Shown piece by piece: positions 10,861-21,590 of a stretch of 64,000 nt of DNA (position 1 is the first letter of the stretch; the number at the start of each line of letters is the position of its first letter). The DNA comes from Sorghum bicolor (lineage: Eukaryota; Streptophyta; Magnoliopsida; Poales; Poaceae). The notes below the pieces were generated by a model. That model had not been told where the DNA came from. It searched no databases and saw only the letters and a program-made list of their open reading frames with translations. Position numbers and translations under genes: made by a program. The stretch lies in NCBI RefSeq assembly GCF_000003195.3, contig NC_012877.2, positions 10,332,855 to 10,396,854 of the forward strand, in the 5' to 3' direction.

Positions 10861-12912
10861 TGTTGGCATTTCTTAACGTCATCACTAAGAACAGGGTTTA
10901 ATCCGTCCTCAGCAACGATGTCAGAAATGTCGTGATAATACTTACTAATGCAATCACCAAGATTAGAGTATAAATCTATCCTAAGCAATGGTGCCAGAAA
11001 TGCTTGTAAGCGTTTCTTAGCGTCGCTACCTAGAATAGGGTTCTGCTCTACTCATGATAATGACATTGGCAGTGTTATATTGGTAGATCCGTAGCATCAC
11101 CACCTTGAATAGGAAGCTAGATCTACCTTCCCGATAACGGTGCCTTATTACCGTTAGGGTAGGGTTCCAGTTCTTAATCATGGTAGTGGCACTAGGATTG
11201 CCATGTTGGTATTCCTTAACAAGTCACTAGCTCGACGCATGTCTAGCAACAGTGTTAAGTATATATAGGGGTGATATTTCCTTAGGTTTGGAGTTTAAGT
11301 ACTGCAAGCGGACGGGAATTATCGTGTAGCATTTCAACCCGGGGATTTACTGAGTGTCATATTTTTAGGTTCGCTCTAAGGAAGGCTTAATATGTTAAGG
11401 ATTCTAAGATAAGCATAGATCAAAGTAATTATGATAGCAATAATGGAATCAAAGGTCATAGCAGGTGATAAACATTTATATGTAGAATAGTGATCCATCA
11501 CAATCTAGGCATGGCATATGGGCTAAGGAATAAAAAGAGACTAAAAGAATGAATTGAATCAAAGAATAAACAAACAACCTATTGGAGCAGGTGTGGTCCT
11601 AGATACAGATCATGTCATAGAACAAGTTAATCATGTAATTATACTACTTAGATCTAGTCCTGTGTTTAGATGGTTTGGGAGGTTACGCGAGTACTGGTCT
11701 GCCAGCAACCTCCGCAACTATTTAGACTCCTACACCCTAGCCGAACGTGGGGGAATGCCAAGGACGGACAGGGCTGTCACCACCTGCCACCATCCCCTCA
11801 ACCGTGGACTAGGACAATGCATTTACCCGGCCTTTACACCCAAGCACCATGCTTACATGCAAAGAACCTACTCGGACTCCCCCGGGTCCCCGACCCTACG
11901 GATCGACAGATAAGTAGCCCGAGCCTACTCAAAAGAGCATGATAAACACCCATCTTCACACAAAGCTATGTCTAGGCAATTAATTAACATGAAGCAATTA
12001 GACTAAAGTCCTAAGTGAGAATAATACAACATACACTTAGCACTAGTTCATATAATACACTACTAGCCCTAGGGTAGCATTATACTATAAGAACTATATA
12101 CTAAAATGTATGTCATATCATTTTCACTAGAACTATATTCTAGTTCATATGCTAGCATCATAAAACAGGGCCTATGATCTATGTCATATACCATAGCATA
12201 AGAACTATACTCTAGTCCATATGAAGAACTATATCGGACATGATAAGGCATGGACTTGGAGTAAAGATATTCTTTATTCATACCCAAGTTTCTCTCCAAG
12301 GAGCCAAGCTGTCCATGATAGCTCACCCAACTCTCTCTCTAAAAGCTAAAAGGAAAAACTAAGAAGAGGTAGTGCCCAAGTGCCTTGAAGGTGGAGTGTT
12401 GATTGTGAATGTGATGAGATGAATGGAGCCTCCCTCTCCCCCTCCTTAAATAGGTGGGGAAGGTTGGTTACCCAGGGTGTAAACTGCAATTTGCACGCGA
12501 GGACTGCGGGAGGATAGGCTCAGCACCGCCTCTGCGAAAGGCGGTGCCGAGATGGGCTGGGTCAGGGTCGGCCGACCCTAGGGGGCGGCCGCCCCCTGGT
12601 GGGCCCCGCTGGCCCCGGCCCGAAGCCCGTTGCCTTCCTCTCAGGCCCTTGAGTCCAGATCCACCTGCAAATTGATGCACTTCTATATTGGGCTTTTGGG
12701 TACTTGTTTATTTGCACATTTTTTGACGTGTCGGATTGCGCCTTTTTATTTGCTTTCCACCTGTATGCCTGTATATGATCTGCAAAACACAACTTGCACT
12801 ACATGTGGAACTTGGTAAGCATTTAATAAGTATATGTGAGTAAAATACATGCTTTTCTTCCTTTGCATGGACTATGTTGGCGGGGTAAATATGTCATTAA
12901 GAATCGCCAACA
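10861..12912 (-). repeat. 5' LTR of Athila-1 (2052 bp)
   Basis: Pair of the LTR at 4023-6065, with the same ends (TGTTGGC and GCCAACA). Its outer edge is at 12912, followed by the TSD CTTAC. A TATTTAA box on the minus strand (12446-12452) is the best promoter candidate. Confidence 0.92.
12446..12452 (-). promoter_or_regulatory. TATA-like box in Athila-1 5' LTR
   Basis: Minus-strand context cacCTATTTAAGGAGG. The same box is in the other LTR near 5602. It lies upstream of the R/U5-like part and points toward gag. Activity is inferred. Confidence 0.4.
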
Positions 12913-13467
12913 CTTACAGGCACCAAGTGCGATTTAGATTCATCGACATTGAACTATGGTGAAAGCATGATTGGAGGTCACTGAAGTCAAAGGCAATCCC
13001 CGAAGCAGGGCCTCCAAATGTACGAGCAGGTATTACTGCTTCCAACACATTCAGTTCTGTACGTGTAACATGCAAGTAGTACCAATCATGGAACCTTCTC
13101 ATTCCATATGGCATCTTACACAAGATCCGGTTTGGTAGGAAACGTTTGACTCTTACATATTCTTTCGGGCAATCCTTTGACCACTTGATGGTTTCAAAAT
13201 CTGGATACTTCATTATCATTGTGTAGTCTGAGGTGTCAGTGGGCATCCTGTAGGCAAATTTGTTCGGGCCTTGGTTCTCAGGCTTGAACTGGTCATGAGC
13301 ATACCACTTGTACATACCCAAGACGTTCATATCCACAAAAGATGTTGACCCTGTCGACCTTATCACGATGGGGATCTTTTCACGAGCTTCACATACTAGA
13401 GGGAGTAGTTCTTCATGTGTCGGTGGCGCGTGTTGAAAAGTCTGTGCCATCTCATCATGGCCTTGCT

Positions 13468-13735
13468 CGGGGCGACTCGAGAAGGTTGTGGCTTAGGAGG
13501 CACATGTGGTGTCTCGTCACGCTCTGACTCGGTATGAGTTGTAGAAGGTTGTGGGCTATGAGGCACATGTGGCGTCTCGTCACGCTTTGGCTCGGCACGA
13601 GCTGTAGAAGGTTGCGGGCTATGAGGCACATGTGGCGTCTCATGCTCTGGCTCTGCACGAGCTACAAAAGGTTCACCTATTTGAGGCTCATGTGGCGTCT
13701 CATCATGCCCTGGCTTGACCCCTTGCTCGCCAACA
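13468..13735 (-). repeat. Coding minisatellite, about 78-87 bp units
   Basis: At least four imperfect direct copies of a unit that reads, on the minus strand, as (R)DETPHVPHSPQPS plus ARAEPK-like linker. The plus-strand hallmark is ATGAGGCACATGTGG followed by CGTCTCRTCACGC. Units differ by substitutions and by loss of a few codons but mostly keep frame, so the array probably expanded while the CACTA gene was coding. Confidence 0.8.
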
Positions 13736-13959
13736 GTTGGAGAAGTCGGTGCCTTCTCATGCATCATGTGGTCCTCATGAGACGGTGAATACACCTCTCC
13801 ATCCTCAAGGTGGACTCTCTCCAGGTGTACATCACTCAGAGTTGGCGAGGAAACATTCAACATAATATCCTTTTTGTACTAGAGGATGAACTGTTTCATG
13901 AGTAGTCCAAGCTCACAAATCCCCTCGCTAGTTGGGTGTTCAATCTTACGCTTTGCATA

Positions 13960-14150
13960 CTCAGGATTCACGATATGCACCTCAACCTTACTATAGTCGG
14001 CTGGGACCGGTTTATGGTGCCAGATTCACATACTCGGGATTCGCATACGCCTGGAGTTCAACCTTACTATATGCACCTCAACCATACTATATGCACCTCA
14101 ATCTTACGCTTCGCATACTCGGGATTTGCATACACCTGGAGTTCGAGGAT
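13960..14150 (-). repeat. Micro-duplications in the DUF8039-like region
   Basis: Short blocks recur in shuffled order: ATACTCGGGATTYGCATAC, CTGGAGTTCAACC and TTACTATATGCACCTCAA. Each occurs two to four times within 190 bp. They duplicate parts of the segment encoding PEYAK and VEVHIV. The copies are out of frame with each other, so they would damage the protein. Confidence 0.7.
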
Positions 14151-14587
14151 ATGCCAGACCTGTTGCCACCTCAGCCATCTCCTGTCCCCTAGCGATGGGA
14201 AGCAACAAGATGCAACGAGTTGGCACCCGTATGTGATCGACTGAGGCGGAGGTTGCATTGGAACCTTGGCTACTTTGAACATTCGGAGGGCTACCAAATA
14301 GAACCAAATCCCTAGGCAGCTCCATTTGTGACCGTCACTCAGTAGACAGTCCTTGCTCCTGTACTTCCTTGGCAACTAGGGTCTTCACTAGGGTTGCAAG
14401 ACTCTCCTCCTGGTTTCTACCATGTTTCTTGTACATCTCCACATCCTCTCGAAATCCTTCCTTCCAGGTCTTATGTTTCCCTAACCCCCTGACACGGCCT
14501 GTGTGCTCGGGGTTTCCCAAGACAAGGCTAAGCTCGTCCTTCTCTCTAGGAGTGAATGAGTCCTTCTCGATGTCTTCAGAATATTTC

Positions 14588-15629
14588 TGTCGGTATTTTC
14601 CCCCTGGGGGTCACACCAACGAGTAAAACTAGTGCGTGCTCCCCTTTTCAGATGGTGATGCAAGAAAAGACACAAAGATTTATCCTGGTTTGCACAAGAG
14701 AAGGCCCTACGTCCAGCGGGGGGGAGAGTTTGTATTATCTTGCACCTAAGTGCTTGTACAGGGGTGAATACAGGCGTGGATGGATGGAGATGGAGTATGG
14801 GTGCTCTACTACGTATGACTTGTCTTCTCCCGCGTATCCGCTCTCGGACCTCCCCTTTTATAGTTCCAAGGAGAGGTCTAGGGTACATATGTAGGCGACA
14901 GAATAGGGGTTGATAGAGGTATGGCGTGCTGACCTACTCGAGGCCTCCATACCAGCGTGGCCTCTAGCCGTCTTGTCTTGGTACTTTGATGATGATTACG
15001 TGTGCCCCTGAATCCTGCTCCTGTGCACTGTCCTAGACCGGTTTATCCGTTGCACGCTTGTACATCGCGACTACGGCCGCGTCAGAGTGGTTGAGGCGCC
15101 GTCCTCTGTTGCCCGACCCTTCTCTGGGAAGGAATGTTCCTGCTCGAGGGTCGAATACCACTTAAAGCCTCGCTGGGCAGAGCGCTGACTTTGGACGTCT
15201 CGAGGGGGGTCTTGACGGGACGTTCCGACCACCTTGCTGCGCCCTGCCACACTCTGGCTTATTTGGTGGGCAAGGCTGCAAAAAGAACGATTGGACGGGT
15301 GCTTGTTCCCAATCACGCTTCCTGTGACTGACGGGTTAGGTGAGAGTGCAGCAGACGCATTAAATGCCCTAGTCCCCGTGCCTGTGTCAGGCGGCGGGCG
15401 GCGTCCTTGCGCTCGAGGCCTTTCGATTCGTATGAGCCTGTTTCTGTATTCGACGGTTACCGGCGCTCCAGCCCTAATCGATTCGTACAACGCCCTTTCC
15501 GTGTTCGAGGCGTTAGACGTCGATGACCGTTTGTGCGACCGGGGGGCGTCGAGTCGGAGGCCTCGACTTGCGTACGGGTGCTCTCGTTATGTGTGTCAGT
15601 TAGGGTATCCCTTATTGATACCCTCGACA
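14588..15629 (-). repeat. 3' LTR of Tat2 (1042 bp)
   Basis: Plus-strand ends are TGTCGGTATTTT and ACCCTCGACA. It matches 24971-25110 directly and 59496-60400 as reverse complement. The minus-strand TATAAAA box is at 14856-14862; its counterpart in the displaced LTR is at 60262-60268. Confidence 0.9.
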
Positions 15630-16420
15630 GTAGCCCCCGAGTCTCTATTCGAGCACTTGCGCTCGAGTAGAGGCTCTTCTTATTGATCGAGATTCCGTGG
15701 GGGCGCGCGAGCGAACCCGCGGGGGTAGCCACCGAGCCTTCGGAGGAGTTTTGACTCCTTCGAGGGTTATGTTGCCCAATCTGCGGAAGCGCTCTCGATG
15801 TTCGTCGCGGAAGGTGGCTAGAGGCTTCGATGAGTTGGTTTCGCGTCGGGGTTGCGACGTACTCCTGGTGGAGCGAGCGCCATCTACCCTAGTTTGAGCT
15901 CATAGCGGGTAATCCAAGTGAGAACCTGTGCCCCGTTCGAGGGGGTCAGCTGTAGCCCGGAGGCGTTCTCATCAGCGGGGTCGACGTGGTCGGGGTTACT
16001 GGTCTCATTCGATAGGGCCTAGTGGCTCGATGCCTCCCCTCGGGGGGATTCCTCTCGACTGTCTTGTCCTCGCCTTGGACATCCCCAGCGAGTCCTTGAG
16101 GCGGGCCTCGTTTTTCGACCGCTCGCTAGGCATCCCCGACTCGGGTACTCGAGATCGGCTGTCGAACCCATTCGGTGGGTCAGCCTACGACCTCTCGACG
16201 TTTTCGAGAGTACGTACCTTGGCTTACAGGGGAAGGAAGGGACCCCGGCGGTTCGTCTTTTTGCCCGTTGGGCGCGCCTTTTTAGGCGGGAGCCGTTGCG
16301 GCACTGTACCGGCATAGAATGTGTAGCGTCCTGTCTATGAGAGAAATAAGGACCGTTAGACGGCGCATTTACTAGGGGAGTTACCGTATCCATCGGATCT
16401 GTCCGTTGGTGGGTCGCTGT
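15630..16420. other. Non-coding region between Tat2 3' LTR and its antisense gene
   Basis: Holds the purine tract (about 15630-15644) used for plus-strand priming, then about 770 bp of GC-rich DNA with no convincing gene. Long ORFs occur on both strands only because stop codons are rare in this composition. It probably contains the upstream control region of the antisense gene. Confidence 0.6.
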
Positions 16421-16430
16421 CTATAAATAT
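16421..16430 (+). promoter_or_regulatory. TATA-like box of Tat2 antisense gene
   Basis: Plus strand CTATAAATAT lies about 125 bp upstream of the ATG at 16552. Its placement resembles CTATAAATA at 35685-35693, upstream of the antisense gene of Tat1-B. Confidence 0.55.
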
Positions 16431-16551
16431 CCTCGGATCTCTCTGCCGTCGCTTCTTCCGCCTTCCGCCCTTGCTCTTGTTTCTGCCTCCTCGCCATCTC
16501 GCGTGCGCGCACCCTCGAACAGTAGCAGAGCCGCTCTCTTTCCTCCTGAAG

Positions 16552-19500
16552 ATGCCGGTGAGACTTATCGCCGCTGATGACTGGCGCCCGTCGTCGATGA
16601 CGGGGCGCTGGTTGCTGGAGCTCGAGAAGGAAGGACTCCTGCGCCCCCGCACTTCGTCGTCGCGGCCAGAGTGGATCGCGCTGGCGGTGGACCACCGGGA
16701 ACCAAGGCCGCCCAAGGGCTATGTGGTTTCCTTCGCCAAGTTCCACCGCCACGGCTTGGGCTCTCCTCTGAGCAGCTTCATGCGGGCGCTCCGCCACCAC
16801 TACGGTGTAGAGCTTCAACACTTTTTGCCAAACACCATCACCGCCGCGGTGATTTTTGCTGCGGTGTGTGAGGGCTACCTCGGGATGATGCCGCACTGGG
16901 AGCTGTGGCTTCACCTGTATCGTGGTGAGCTCTTCCATGCCCCCAGCGGGACCACAGGGATGAGAGAGCCGGTCGGGGCCAGATGCCTCAACCTGGTGTT
17001 GAAGACCGGCAAGGCGGAGAAGCCGCGCGAGTACATCCCGGTGGGATTGACGTCGAACCACGCCGGGTGGGACTCCCAATGGTTCTACCTGCGGAACGAC
17101 GACGACCTCCTCCCTGCCTATACCGGGCGTTTGATCTCGGAGCGTCCGGATCACTGGAAGTATGGTGTCGTCTAGGCCCACCAATCGCGGCTCAACCCCC
17201 TCCTTGACGCCTTGAAGAAGCTACACGAGGAAGGCCTGACAGCTGCTCTTGTCCTCTCGGCCGTCCATCATCGAAGGGTTCTCCCGTTGATGTCTCGGCC
17301 GTTGCGGATGGACGAGATGGGTCCCGGCATTTCGTCCCGGGATCTCGAGGCTTGCCGGATGTCTAATGAAGCGCCTGCGGACGATGAGGTCGCCGGCCGA
17401 GTCAGGGCGGCCGTTGCAGGCAACTTTCAGCCTGAGCATGTCGACTACTTCCCTATGAGGCCCGATCAGGGGTCGATCAACCTGGTAAGTCCTTTTCCTA
17501 TTTATGGATCCAATTCTTGAATTTTCTTCGACCTCCTTTAACACTTATCTTTGCTCGTGCAGGGATCGATCGACGCTCGATGCTCGAAGCCTCCGGTGAA
17601 AGAGGATGACGTGGATCGTGACAAGAGGCGCGAGTCCACGGAGAAGCTGAAGTCCGCAAAGGACTCGGAAAAGAAGAAGGAAAAGAAGAAAAATCTCGCG
17701 CGACAAGCATTGGAGACTTGTCGAGCGAAGTCCAGGCAGAGGGGGGAGCCTGAGGAAGAATCCCCCGATGAGGACGATGGCGGCGATGGTAACGACGACA
17801 GCGATGACTCCGAGGGGATGGCGTCCCGTCTCGACAGGATCCTCGAGGGTCCGCCTCAGACCGGCGTCGACATCCCGCGGATGGGAGTCCCTAAGGGGGC
17901 GCCAAGCGGGCCTCGTGAGAGTCAACAGAGGGAGCCATCTCCATGCCGCTCTCGCGCCGACACCCCCCCAGCGCCTGTGCAAGGTCAGACCGTCCCCCGC
18001 CCCCAACCTCCTCCCGCGTCTAAGGCGGGCCCTCGGGTTAAGTCTCTGGCGACAGGGCCGTTGACCCGTGGTCGTGCCGCGGCCTCGAGCAAGGGGGAAA
18101 TGGGTCGTGGGAGTACTAGTCCAGGCGCTGGTTAGGCGGGAGACGCCGAGCTGAGACTTGCGCCTGTTCGTGAGGGGCCCGGAGCCTCGACGCGGGGTGG
18201 CTCGAGACCTGCTGGCCGAGGCGCTGGTAGGTGGGTCGCTCTTCCTGTTGGGTAAGATCTTCGATGTTATGATTCTTACCTTCCGATGTCTTCACACTTT
18301 CTCGAGTAACGGCTTCTCTTACGCTTATTCCTCTTTCCTCAGGTTGAAGCAGCCGCTCGAGCAGGCCCAGCCCTCGATGGCCAAGAGGCTTAAGGTGGGA
18401 GCGGCCTCCAAAGATTCAGGTTAGCAGTTCATTCCCAATATCGTGTTACCTTTATGTCGATCATCATGGCGACTGACTTTTGCTTTCGAGTGCTTACAGG
18501 CTCCTCCGATCCTCGGCCGTCGACGGGTGTCAAGAGCGCCCCGCCTCGTCCGTTGGTGGGGGAGTCCATCCCGCCGTTGCCGAAGCGGGTCAAGGCGCCT
18601 CGCCCCCAAGAGCAGGAGGGAGCCCCCGAGCCTCCCATATCTGGGGTCGAGGGGGATCCTATCACTATAAGTGACAGGTCCGGCGGTGACAGTCTTTCGA
18701 AGGACGCCCGGTCCATGGACAAGGAGGTCGAGGCTTCCCCTATCGAGAAGCGGACGCCTTGGTCCATGGAGAAGAGGAAGAAGGAAGTGGAAGAGCGCGA
18801 GCGGGAGACGCAGCAACTGCTGCAGCAGGGGCAGCAACAACCGCAGCAGGAAGGAGAAGAAGGAGAGGAGGGGCGGCGGCAATAAAGGGACCAGCTCGAG
18901 GAGCTGCTGGAGCAGGACCGGCAGCAGGAGCTGCGGGAGCTCCAGAGGCAGCCGTAGCAAAAGAGTTAGCAGTTAGAAGAGCTGCTCGAGCCACCGCCAC
19001 GTAGTCCGCCCTAGCCAGTGCCGCCGACGCCACAAAAGCGTGAGACCGGGGAGGAGGGTCTGCCGGTCTATGGTCCGCCGACCCCTGCGTGGCTCCGTCC
19101 AGGAGCGCCCGCTTCTATCCCGGCTGAGCCAGGGCGGGCGGATGGCGTGGTGGCGCTCGCTTGCATGATGCGCACCCTGGTGGACCCTCAGTCCGAGATC
19201 AAGGGCACGATCTACGGCATCGAGGGGATCGCTCCCAGATTTCTCCGAGAATGAGGGTCGTGGGAGGATCACAAACCCGCTGAGGAGGATGAAGCTAGGA
19301 CATCTGGTGGTGGCGCTACCGACGAGACCGGGACCTGGAAGACAGTGGATGATGACGGGCGATTCCCCTCCCTTATCGACCTATTTTTATGTCATGGGGG
19401 GTCGCTCGAGACCGTCCAAAAGCTCATCCGGGGTGTCAAGGTGCGCACGGAGGAGGAGATGGAAAACTGGTGCCCCGATCAGATCCGCATTCGGGCCTCC

Positions 19501-20937
19501 ACCGACCCATCCGAGCCTAACATCTTTATGGATGATCGGAAGGAGGCCGAAAAGTGGGAACATCTCGAGGAGCTTCGCCTCTGGATGAAGCACGTGGTGG
19601 GGCTCCTGTCTGACGTCGTCAACAACGGGCTCAGTCCGGCTTACTTTGTAAGAGTCTTTGGGCATTAGTTATCGTAGGATGTTTTGGTTTTGTGTTCTTA
19701 CTGTTCCACTGCTGGCTCGCAGGATCTGAAAGAGACCTCCCGTATAAAGTCGAGCTTTTTCCATGCGACGAGGGGCGGCTGGGAGCAACTCCCTCTCCTC
19801 AAGGACCAACTCCTGGAGTCGCAGGAGAAGCTCCTCAAGGCTTACAAGGAGCTTTTGGCACTCGAGGAGGAGAAGAAAGAGAGGGAGGCCGCTCTGGCCG
19901 AAGATCGGGAGACCTCGAGGAAGGCGGTGGAAGAGGCTACGCTGCTGAGGGAGCGGACCTTGACGGTCGAGGAGGCTGCGTCCAAGGCTCAGGAACAGGT
20001 CGTATTCTATAAGGATTCAGCCGCCGATCTTGACAAGGAAAAAGTCCTTATCAAAGCTGACCTTGCCTTTGCCCGAGAGGCCTTCCAAGAGATGAATGTG
20101 GAGTGCGTGAAGGGCGAGATCGCTCGGAGCGCCGCAGAGGAGGCCAAGAAGAAGGCCCTCGAGGATCTCGCGGCTGAGCGAATTCGCTCTCGCGGGCTCT
20201 CTGACGAGGTCGATCGTCTAAAGAGGGCGCTGCTGGAGAAAGAGGGAGCTATGGCGCAAGCAGGCAAGGTGATCGAGGACCTACGTGTCACCAACACCGA
20301 TCTGGCGTGCTCGTACAAGGAGATCGAGAGGGCCAACACCGACTTGGTCGGTGAAAATATGGCTCTGGAGGAGAGGATTCGCGGTATGTTTCTATTATCG
20401 AGTTTCCTTTCCGAGGTGTGCTTTGTGTTATCTGACTTTTCCGTGTCGGTCTTTGTAGGGCTTAAAAACGAGCTGCTAGCTGCTCAAGTCGAGGCCCGCT
20501 CCACCAAGGCTCAGCTCGAGGGGGAGGTCGCTTTGAACGGTCGGCTGCGGACTGCGATAAGTGATCTCTCGGCCTCCTGGGAGCTCGAGCCTGTGGACAA
20601 GTCGAGGGAGGCGGCTGGAGGGGATGCACTGGTCGATCAGCTGTGTTACCTAGGTGTCACGCTGAGGGACCGGGTGCGGGACGCCCTTCATACCAGGGTG
20701 AAGCAGGCGATGGCGGTTGTCTGCTCGGGCTTTTCCTACGATATGGAAGTGGTGTCCCACGGCTTCGTCACTGACATTTCCAAGACCGACGCAGAGAACG
20801 AGGAGAGGCTCCATGCCTTGATTGATGATGTGGAGGCCCCTGGGGAAAGGCTGGCGAAGCTGTTCGAGCCAGAAGTACTTCCTCCCGAGACTAGCTCGGG
20901 CGTGGACGAGGGTGGTGAGGGCCGAGACACCGACTGA
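16552..20937 (+). pseudogene. Tat2 antisense gene: Transposase_28-like ('putative gypsy type transposon') protein, multi-exon, broken
   Basis: Runs opposite to gag-pol and convergent with it. The start is chosen at 16552 (MPVRLIAADDWRP). Exon 1 (16552-17484) has SFMRALRHHYGVELQHFLPN, VIFAAVCEGYLG and WELWLHLYRG, the pattern of the Pfam 'putative gypsy type transposon' family (from memory). A single TAG at 17173-17175 interrupts it, and exon 1 ends at a GTAAGT donor. Exon 2 starts after GTGCAG near 17564 and is highly charged (Lys/Glu, then Asp/Ser, then Pro-rich). The middle (18130-19260) is Gln/Glu-repeat rich with several stops. The last part (19720-20937) is a long coiled coil with one small intron (about 20383-20459), ending GEGRDTD. 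Function is unknown. The length and exon plan resemble the Tat1-B antisense gene. Confidence 0.65.
18780..18975. repeat. Gln/Glu-coding low-complexity tract (CAG/GAG-rich)
   Basis: Imperfect repeats of GCAGCAACTG, GCAGCAGG and GAGGAG on the plus strand would encode a Gln/Glu-rich helix in the Tat2 antisense gene. The tract has stop codons (TAA near 18884, TAG near 18957), so it is decayed. Confidence 0.6.
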
Positions 20938-21590
20938 GGCCTGCAAGCCTGTCCTGAGTGCTAAGGCCCCTTGTACAGTACTTATTATTTTGTCTTAAGG
21001 AAATACTATGTTTTTAAGTGGTTTATAAGATCTCTGAATATTTGCTTATTCCTTTGTTCGCACCCTCTTTTGTTTCCTTTCTGCCTACGTCTGTATTCCC
21101 CGTTTGGTCTTTTGTTAAGGCGACCTCGATTGCCTCGAGGGTGAGGGAGCGAGTAGAGTTACCATAGCCCGGGGGCGTAGGAGTTCTCAGGCTCCTCGTC
21201 TCTCGGCCCTTAAGGGGCTCGAGGTGCCACTACTACTCGACCGTGCGAGGTTTACTGGTAGGAAAGAAAAAATCACTTGGATTTTTAGACACTTGGGGGG
21301 TCCCCCCTGCTAGCCCCCGAGGGGGTATCGACTATGATGGGTCATAGTTGGTACTCCCTTCTAACGTCGAGATTTCGACGTATGAAAAAGTAAATTACTC
21401 GAGGGAAGGATCTTATCCATTCATGCATTCATTCATAAGGTCTTGGTACAGAATGTACATGGGAACATAAAGCTTTGAAATTCTAGGGGTAGAATCGATG
21501 TAGCTGTTCGACGTTCCACGCGTTGGTGAAGACTGCCCCTTTTTCATCCGCGAGCTTGTATGTCCCTGGCTTTAGGACCTCGGCCACCAC
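20938..21590. other. Spacer between convergent antisense gene and pol of Tat2
   Basis: About 650 bp without a gene. It includes an AT-rich stretch (20960-21060) that could end the plus-strand transcript, and a segment (21290-21340) with GGGGGGTCCCCCC. Transcripts from both sides would converge here. Confidence 0.5.

Larger units (their letters stand above)
4023..12912 (-). mobile_element. Athila-1: complete pol-less Athila-like Gypsy element
   Basis: Both LTRs are present (4023-6065 and 10861-12912) and flanked by a perfect 5-bp target duplication CTTAC (4018-4022 and 12913-12917). The element lies on the minus strand. The PBS TGGCGCCGTTGCCGGGG is next to the right LTR, and a purine tract (minus-strand GCTTGGGGGAGTT, from about 6066) is next to the left LTR. 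Internal order is gag (10707-9301), spacer, ATHILA-type ORF (8712-7160) and a long 3' non-coding block. No protease, RT, RNase H or integrase is found in the 4.8-kb interior, so it is non-autonomous. It sits just after a splice donor in the CACTA gene. Confidence 0.92.
12913..14587 (-). pseudogene. CACTA gene, middle part: end of Transposase_24, DUF8039-like and repeat regions
   Basis: Minus-strand continuation of the CACTA gene. From 14587 it resumes the Transposase_24-like domain with NPEHTGRVRGLGKHKTW and WKEGFREDVEMYKKH. A TGA near 14338 interrupts the frame; the frame then continues into ELPRDLVLFG. A DUF8039-like segment follows (PTRCILLLPIARGQEMAEV), then micro-duplicated sequence with a frameshift (13960-14150), then a Pro/His/Glu-rich tandem-repeat region (13863-13470). 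A second frameshift near 13450 leads into a 178-codon block (13450-12914) with VIRSTGSTSFVDMNVLG and FDFSDLQ. It ends at a splice donor (CCT/GTAAGT) where Athila-1 sits. The 5' part of the gene is at 58199-59495 on the other strand. Confidence 0.75.

Noticed and set aside
18421..19033. Leu/Ala/Pro-rich ORFs on the minus strand opposite the Tat2 antisense gene
   Set aside because: Complement of a CAG/GAG-rich coiled-coil coding tract; no domains or start context.
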